Shown here: one piece after another, positions 57,707 to 64,000 of the stretch | Position numbering within the stretch: position 1 is the stretch's first letter | Layout of the letters: every line of letters begins with the position of its first letter | Made by a program: the position numbers and the translations under genes | NCBI RefSeq assembly: GCF_018691265.1 | Contig: NW_024881321.1 | Coordinates: 20,809,698-20,873,697 of the forward strand | Reading direction: 5' to 3' | DNA from: Tyto alba | Lineage: Eukaryota > Chordata > Aves > Strigiformes > Tytonidae | Length of the DNA: 64,000 nt | Notes under the pieces: generated by a model | What the model was told of the DNA's origin: nothing | Databases searched by the model: none | What the model saw: the letters and a program-made list of their open reading frames with translations, nothing else

Positions 57707-59284
57707 GTTTTGTTTTTCTTTTGTAGTTGGTATGAGTGTTATATTGGAATTTGGAATTTTGGAAACCATCTGTAAATGTTTTGAGACATGGAACTTTTTG
57801 TTGTTCATTGTTTCAAGGTTTATGGATATACTTAATCTGAGAAGCATAGAAGTCAGAAATTTTTTACTCAGTCCACTTCATTAACTATCAATTAAAGGGT
57901 ATATTGCAACATCTCAACATGGTTCCTAATTAAACAAATGAGTTCACAAAATATTTAAGAAAACACTGCCTATGCAGATTTGTTTTCACTGTAGTTGTAG
58001 GTAGAAACACTATGGAAAAAGTTTATAAAAAGTTGAGCATTTTTCAAAGTATTTTAATATTTCATTTGCATATGGTTTGTTTCTTCAAGCTTTTTAATAC
58101 AGTCATGTGCTTTTCAAATGAGCACCAAAATTATTAGCAGGATAGAAAACAGAATTCCAAGTACTACGATAGATTTTCTGTAGGAGCACAGGAGATAGAA
58201 AGTTATAAAAGATTAAGTAAATGCCATGTTTGATCTTTATTTTTTTTTTTTTTTTTACTCTTTTTTTCAGAATAATCACAGACTGCTAACTGTTAATTGG
58301 CTTTAGCTAGCTGCTCTGATTCTTACTATTTTTTTTTCCCTTCTGAATTTCCAAGTCACATTTTAACTCCTGCTGACAGACATCTGCTCTGTGAAGGTTG
58401 CCATAACACTATTTAAAATAACAGAGCTTAATTTACTCATAGAAATCAGGAGAAAATGCATCATACTAATTGGACTAACTTTACATTGTTAAAATGTACT
58501 GCATGTGAGAGAAACATCTCAAGGTATCTGTCAATTATTTATCAGTAACAATGAAGAAACTACTACTACAAAGGTGCTGGCTGGGAAGTCCTTTGGTGAG
58601 AAATTTGTCTATAAAGTAGAACATTTTCTTGCCAAAACATTTTGTTTGATTTCTACCCTCAGTCTGAAGGATAACTAAGTGGAATATTAATACTAAGTCT
58701 CTTTGGCCAAATATGCTGTATTTCCCATATAGCTACTAGTTCTGTTAGGAGTGAAAAACTGTTTTCTGCATAGCTTAGCGTAATGGCTATTGTTTACACC
58801 CTTAAAAACATTCTGTCAGATATCATATTCGTAGCACCATGATCTATTTAATTCCAGTGAAGAAAAACATTTCACAGGTGTGTGATTTTAGTATACAACT
58901 CCTCTGAGAGGCAGTTTAGAAATTTCTGAGGATTAAAAGTAGATTAAAATTACAAAATAATTTAGTTTTTGTTAATAAAAGGAATGTGAAGACATTATTA
59001 ATGGATTAAAAGGTGGATGATTCACCTTGCAATATGACTATGTGGTTAAAAGTTTAGAAAGTTTAATTTTTTAAAAAGTTAAAAAATATATTTGGTTTCT
59101 CTTTAAGGATTTAAAACTTATATAATCAGTTGTCCTTTCTGTCTTCTTTTTCTCCTCTCCACTTATTGCATCTCAAATTTCAAAATCTGATACATATTTT
59201 TTGTGCATATTAATTTTCTTTTTTGGTTGAGTAGAAGAGAAAGGAGTGAAAGTTTAGAATTGTACCACATAAATATTAATTGGG

Positions 59285-59330
59285 GAAAAAAAAAAAAACA
59301 AAACAAAACAAAGCAAAACAAAACCAAAAA
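59285..59330. repeat. A-rich (AAAAC)n tract
   Basis: An A run followed by AAAAC/AAAGC units, about 45 bp. Confidence 0.85.
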
Positions 59331-62300
59331 CCCCTGTCAGAGTTGTTGAACAAAGACAAGAATTATGACTAAGGCTCATATCAGTAATGGAAGCTAAACA
59401 TACATGTTATCAATTACAAGCTAAGTAAATTAAATCCCCTGTATTTCCAGGTTTGCAGTATCTTGAATTTTGTATTGGAAACATTTAATTTTTTTAATAT
59501 AACACTACATATGAATATATATGTTAGATATATTACTATTACATATATTTATATACACTATTTAACATTACTGATTTTGCTCTTGAATCTCATGGAATGA
59601 AATATAATCTTTGAACTAGAAGCAAATTAACTGATGCATGTTCAAATTCTTGTTCTACTATACCATCCTGTTGAAATCCCTGGCAAATTCTCCATATATA
59701 GAGACATAAATAACATATATTCTAAGTGAGATACTAATTATGTATCCAGTTATTCACAAGTCAGATGTCTGAGAACAGAGATACAAGAAAAAACATGCTG
59801 AGTGAAAATATCCTAAAGCTCAAGAAATGTAACTGCTTTAAGAGAAACCTTGGTGCCATCCCTGGAGCTTTATTTTCATCTACTTCTTCAGGCTAAGCAC
59901 TTCATGTCAGATTTTGAAAGATATAGCAGGATTCATTTTCTTCTTTAAAACACCACCAATGGAAGATTGTTTATGGAATTCAATACTTATTTACATATAT
60001 ATTCCATAGGTTTTAGCTCATGATTAGATTCATATTTCATTGGAAAATAATGCAGAGGGGGTGGTGTGTGTGTGTGTTACAGCACACACCAAATTATTGC
60101 ATAATAGAAAAAGCTCTCATAATTAACATGTTCTTTGCTTTACAATGTGGAATATCAGCACTGATTATTATTTATGAAAAGTGAAGTAGAAATTTTCTAA
60201 TAATCCTCATTCAATATCATAATTTCAGGTTATTAGTTGAGACAGTTTTCTGAGAAAATTGCACTCTTGAAGTCCTGAAGGATTAATGGAAATGATCATC
60301 AGCTATTAGTATTCTGTCAAACTTAACTGTTTCCCAGTGACTATTGTCCCATATAGTAGAAAAGGGCCAAAAAGCAACCACCACCACCAAAAAAATCTCT
60401 GGCTTGTTTTCATGACTTACTTGCTAGTGTATTTCTTATCTTAAATTTTATTTGTTGATAAATAGCCCTTATTTGGGATGTTGCTTCTGAAACATGAAAA
60501 ATGACTTAGTAATTATTCAGGAACCATCCCCCAATTTAATGACTTTTTTCTGAGCACTTAGATGGTGATCAGAAATGCTAAGCAAATCTTTCAAATGCAA
60601 ACACTATGGCCATAAGCCTAAAAATATACTTGTACAAAATTAATTATATCCTCTGGTCTTTCTTTGTTTAATAAACATATTTTAATTCAACAGTTTTAAT
60701 TTCAGTAATAAGCTGATTTAAAGAAGAGAAAAAAAAATCTTCCCTGTTCCCCAGATATATATCTATTTACCTAAACCTCTTTTCTTTAAATATTTTAGTC
60801 ATTCAAATAAAAACTGGAGTAAATTTTAATGGCTTAAAAATATCTAGTGATGCTACTAAAGCAGATAATCAAAAATTCCATCAGTAACATTTAAAAAAAA
60901 AAAAAAAATAGAAGGAAAAATAACAAAAATAAAGAGAAACATACTTCTGACAGCTTTGTGCCCAGTCCTTAGTATTAAACTTTTTCTGATGATTTTTTTA
61001 CTAAAAAATTGTATCCTTTATAAAATTGAAACTGGTAACTATGCTTTCCCATCCATACAAATATGGCTGCATGATTTGGTAGAAAAATTAGTATATGCAT
61101 CTAATAAAAAATTCATAGTTACACCCAGCAAACTGAGATGTATTCTTTAAAATTGTATAGCAAATGAGTATATGTATATTTATTTTATTATACATTTTAC
61201 AGTTAATTTTTGCCAAATAAGTGTCTCAGCTAACAAATCCCAGTAAATATCAGTACGGTTCATTACTGGGAATACATAAGCTTCCTTAGGTTTTATACAT
61301 AGATTTGGTCACTTGACAGTAATTACAAAACTACTTTCTTGCATATGAATTGTAGCCTAATTAAACTAGCCTGCAGGCAGCCACAGCAATGATGCTGGTT
61401 AAGCAGCATTTTCTCCATTCCCAAATGCTACTGTGTTCTTTTTGCTTTTGCTGATTTCATGCATTTTCTGCCAAGTTAAGCTACTGAGGCAATGCTGTAG
61501 GGAAAATTTTCATTGAAAATACATACTTTTCTAGATCTCGTATAGAAATTAACAAAAGAGCTGTCTGACCAAATGTAATAAAACAGTTAATCGTTTTTAT
61601 TGGTTACAGACCTCACTGATTACAGAACAAATGTGAATTTGCAATTAAAAATGAATGGATCAGTGAATATATTTTGGAGATTTTTAATACTTTGCTTAGC
61701 ATTTTTCACCCTGTTTATGATTAAGCATGAAATCCCCTCAGTACCGTCAGCAGTTAATATAATACTAGTAAATTACAGCATTATTTAGAACACTTTTTAA
61801 AGTTATATTAATGAAATATGTTTAAACTATTTCCTCAATATCTCCCTAATAGGCATAATTATTATGTGGCATACCTGTGATGCTTTCTCTGCTTTTTTTT
61901 AAGGGCATTTATAAAAGCACGGTTGTCAGTTTCTGTTTGTACCTTTGAAAAACTGGGCTGTATTGCCAAGACTTTAGTCTGAAGGCTGAAGGTAGCATAT
62001 CCTCTGTATCCAGCATGTGTTCATATCTCCTAAGTGTGTTGAACATGCCTACATTTATATGGATCTGATCACTAGTACCTATTCTGAAGTGGTTTCTCCC
62101 ATTTGTCTGTTTATCACCACATTGTACTATTTACAATAATCTTCGTGGTGATTAACAGTGTGCTTTTAATTCAGAATGGTACATGCACATGTGATGAACA
62201 GTTTATCTTCTGAAGTTTCTGCATATGCAAGTTCTCTTATTTGTGGAGACACATGATCCATGTGTCTTCACTTGTGGCATCAGAGCATCAAAGACTTGTA

Positions 62301-62949
62301 TAAATAGAACTGTTTTTTTTCTTTCATCTGCCTATGTACATGTATTTGTGCAATAGAAATAAAAAGCTGAAAGATTTATAATTTATTTTTAACCCCAATC
62401 TTTATTTTATTTAGTCATATTGAAAAGAAATATAAAGATTAATTGAGCTGAAAACTAAGTCTTTCTGCTTTGTTCTTGTGTTTCCTAATTGTTGGCTTCT
62501 CCCTTGGATCCTATTAAGGCCATATTTTCATGTGGCATTAACATATTTGGACCAATGTGGACCTTCAGTACTGGATCAGTATGAGCTGACTTTGCAAGCC
62601 TCTAAAAAACTATAGTTACTTTTTGTCTCTCTGGTACAAAAGGACAGTAAACATTGTAGGTGTCAGATTGGCACTTCTTGAACACAGTTTGCATTCTTCT
62701 TGGTAGATTCTGCAGCAGTAATCATCCATCTTCAGTAAGTGTTGGAAATGATTTTTGAAGCCTGTCTTGTGTGTTATGCTGAATGGAGTACAGGAGACAT
62801 ATTTCAGTTCTGCCAATATCTGGTCATTGAGAAATAATTTCCAGTTCCCATATTGGAAACATGACAGATAGTTCTTATTCTTTTGAGGAACTTGTTCTTG
62901 GATATTATTATTTTTTCTTATATTTCTTTTTGTTTATTGTGTTTTGGGT

Positions 62950-63018
62950 TTTTTTTTTTTTTTTTAGGTTTTTGTTGTTTTTTGTTTGTTTGTTTGTTTT
63001 TTTGTTGGGTTTTTTTGT
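62950..63018. repeat. T-rich (GTTT)n tract
   Basis: T run and GTTT units, about 70 bp. Confidence 0.85.
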
Positions 63019-63654
63019 GGGGTTGGGATGGGGGCTGCCCATACTCTTTCTTCTTTGGCCACTTAGAATGTTCCCCTGCCTTCACGATTTTACTCCCTAA
63101 TTTCCTGCTACATCTTGAAAGTAGTTGGCTGAGGTTTCCTCTGACTCACTGCCCTTTTCCCCCCATATAAACAACTTGCTTTTAATACAGAAATTCTTTC
63201 CAGATTTAGAAAGTATTAAAAAAAAAAAATCAAAGCAAACAACCAGTTGTCATCACAGTAGTAAACAAAGACATCTACCTTGAAAGATACTTCACTTTTT
63301 GCTTACATTCCTTTCTTTGCTGTTCTTTTTTTTCTGATTCTGATCAGCCACATGTGCATACTAGATATCTATTCAAAATTTTTAATTATTGGATTTTTCA
63401 TTACTACCACTAACACTGTCGAAAATAGTTGGAACATAAGAAAATTCTGATGATACTCTCTGACCCTCAGTTTCAGTATCTGGGGATATTTTGTTAGAGT
63501 GCAAATGCAACAGAAAATGAAAATTTTAATGAAAATTTTAAATTTAAATTTATAATGTTATCCAAAATAAGCTTCAATTTTATGATAGCTAAAATTACTA
63601 TGTTAGGATGCAATACCACAGAATCAGAAAAATAACCTTTACTATAATTTCTAA

Positions 63655-63657
<3 letters not shown>

Positions 63658-63687
<30 letters not shown>
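63658..63687. repeat. poly(T) run of 30
   Basis: Uninterrupted run of 30 T. Confidence 0.95.
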
Positions 63688-63691
<4 letters not shown>

Positions 63692-63812
63692 CAGATAATG
63701 GACATAACTGTGCAGCCAAGATAACATTTCATCTGGAGTCAGCAAGGTCAAGAACAGGAGAAGATGATTCATCAAGATAATGCGTCAAAGGGATGCTTAC
63801 TGATTCATCTAT

Positions 63813-64000
63813 TCACAGAATCCCAAGATGGTTGAGGTTGGAAGGAACCACTAGAGGTCATCTGCTCCAACATCCTTGCTCAAGCAGGGCCACCTAGAAC
63901 AGATTGCTCAGAACCATGTCCAGATGGCTTTTCAGCATCTCCAAGGATGGAGATTACACATCCTCTCTGGGCAGCCTTCTCCAGTGCTCAGTCACCCTCA
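63813..64000 (-). mobile_element. CR1 LINE 3' end, minus strand, cut by the window edge
   Basis: It begins with the inverse of the CR1 3' terminus (CACAGAATCCCAAGATGGTT, then GGTTGGAAGGAACCACTAGA) and continues through GCTCAAGCAGGGCCACCTAG and CATCTCCAAGGATGGAGA to CCAGTGCTCAGTCACCCTC. This is the standard order of the CR1 3' region. The element continues beyond the right edge. Moderate divergence. Confidence 0.95.

Larger units (their letters stand above)
57713..63657. other. Unassigned AT-rich DNA
   Basis: No gene or element recognised. Low-complexity stretches include T17 (58240-58256), A/AAAAC units (about 59285-59330), A runs near 60893-60909, and T/GTTT-rich sequence (about 62950-63018). 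The F- and L-rich 79- and 95-codon frames at 62861-63170 derive from the last of these. Confidence 0.55.

Overview
The window is vertebrate nuclear DNA and almost certainly avian. It is AT-rich and intergenic-looking, with no convincing multi-exon or single-exon host gene, no rRNA and no tRNA that I can recognise. The avian call rests on several CR1 LINE fragments (about 8725-9190, 13784-14312, 42068-42157, 63813-64000). It also rests on many ERVL-type LTRs whose ends match TGTCcTGGTTT...AAACCAtGACA and which carry 5-bp target-site duplications (TSDs). Almost every open reading frame longer than 60 codons is random, lies in a homopolymer, or falls inside a transposable element.

Region by region: 1-8650 is AT-rich DNA with nothing recognisable. 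From 8654 to 22235 there is a CR1 reverse-transcriptase fragment, two clean solo ERVL LTRs with perfect TSDs (10077-10568 minus, 20047-20733 plus), older LTR fragments and another CR1. The main element is a 4.5-kb minus-strand class II (ERVK-like) provirus at 26353-30846, flanked by the 6-bp TSD ccagtc. In transcriptional order (right to left) it has a 5' LTR (30332-30846), a tRNA-Lys-type primer binding site (30311-30328), a GC-rich leader with degenerate repeats, an array of about 42-bp tandem repeats (29149-29600), a gag gene cut off before capsid and broken by a frameshift (29133-27791), a short env transmembrane remnant, a hairpin enclosing a second polypurine tract, the polypurine tract, and the 3' LTR (26353-26887). 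Protease, polymerase and most of env are absent, so it could only have moved with proteins supplied in trans. Two solo LTRs of the same family lie at 40555-41089 (plus) and 57172-57706 (minus).

From 32968 onward come a dispersed LTR-like repeat present twice in opposite orientation (32968-33465 and 46838-47345), a 1.07-kb solo LTR (35282-36354), a short LTR of another family (42976-43342), and further ERVL LTRs (53374-53946, 56491-56970). The most unusual object is 50928-52768. Two different LTRs face each other tail to tail, joined by a 38-bp near-palindrome that looks like two overlapping primer-binding-site regions, and the whole unit is flanked by a near-perfect 5-bp duplication (cagtg/caatg). 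Both outer ends are therefore U3 ends.

LTR-derived DNA makes up roughly a fifth of the window by my own count. That is high for bird autosomal DNA and would fit a gene-poor, LTR-rich compartment such as a W chromosome or pericentromere, which is only an inference. I had no alignment or database tools. Family names are class-level, and boundaries without a stated TSD are approximate.
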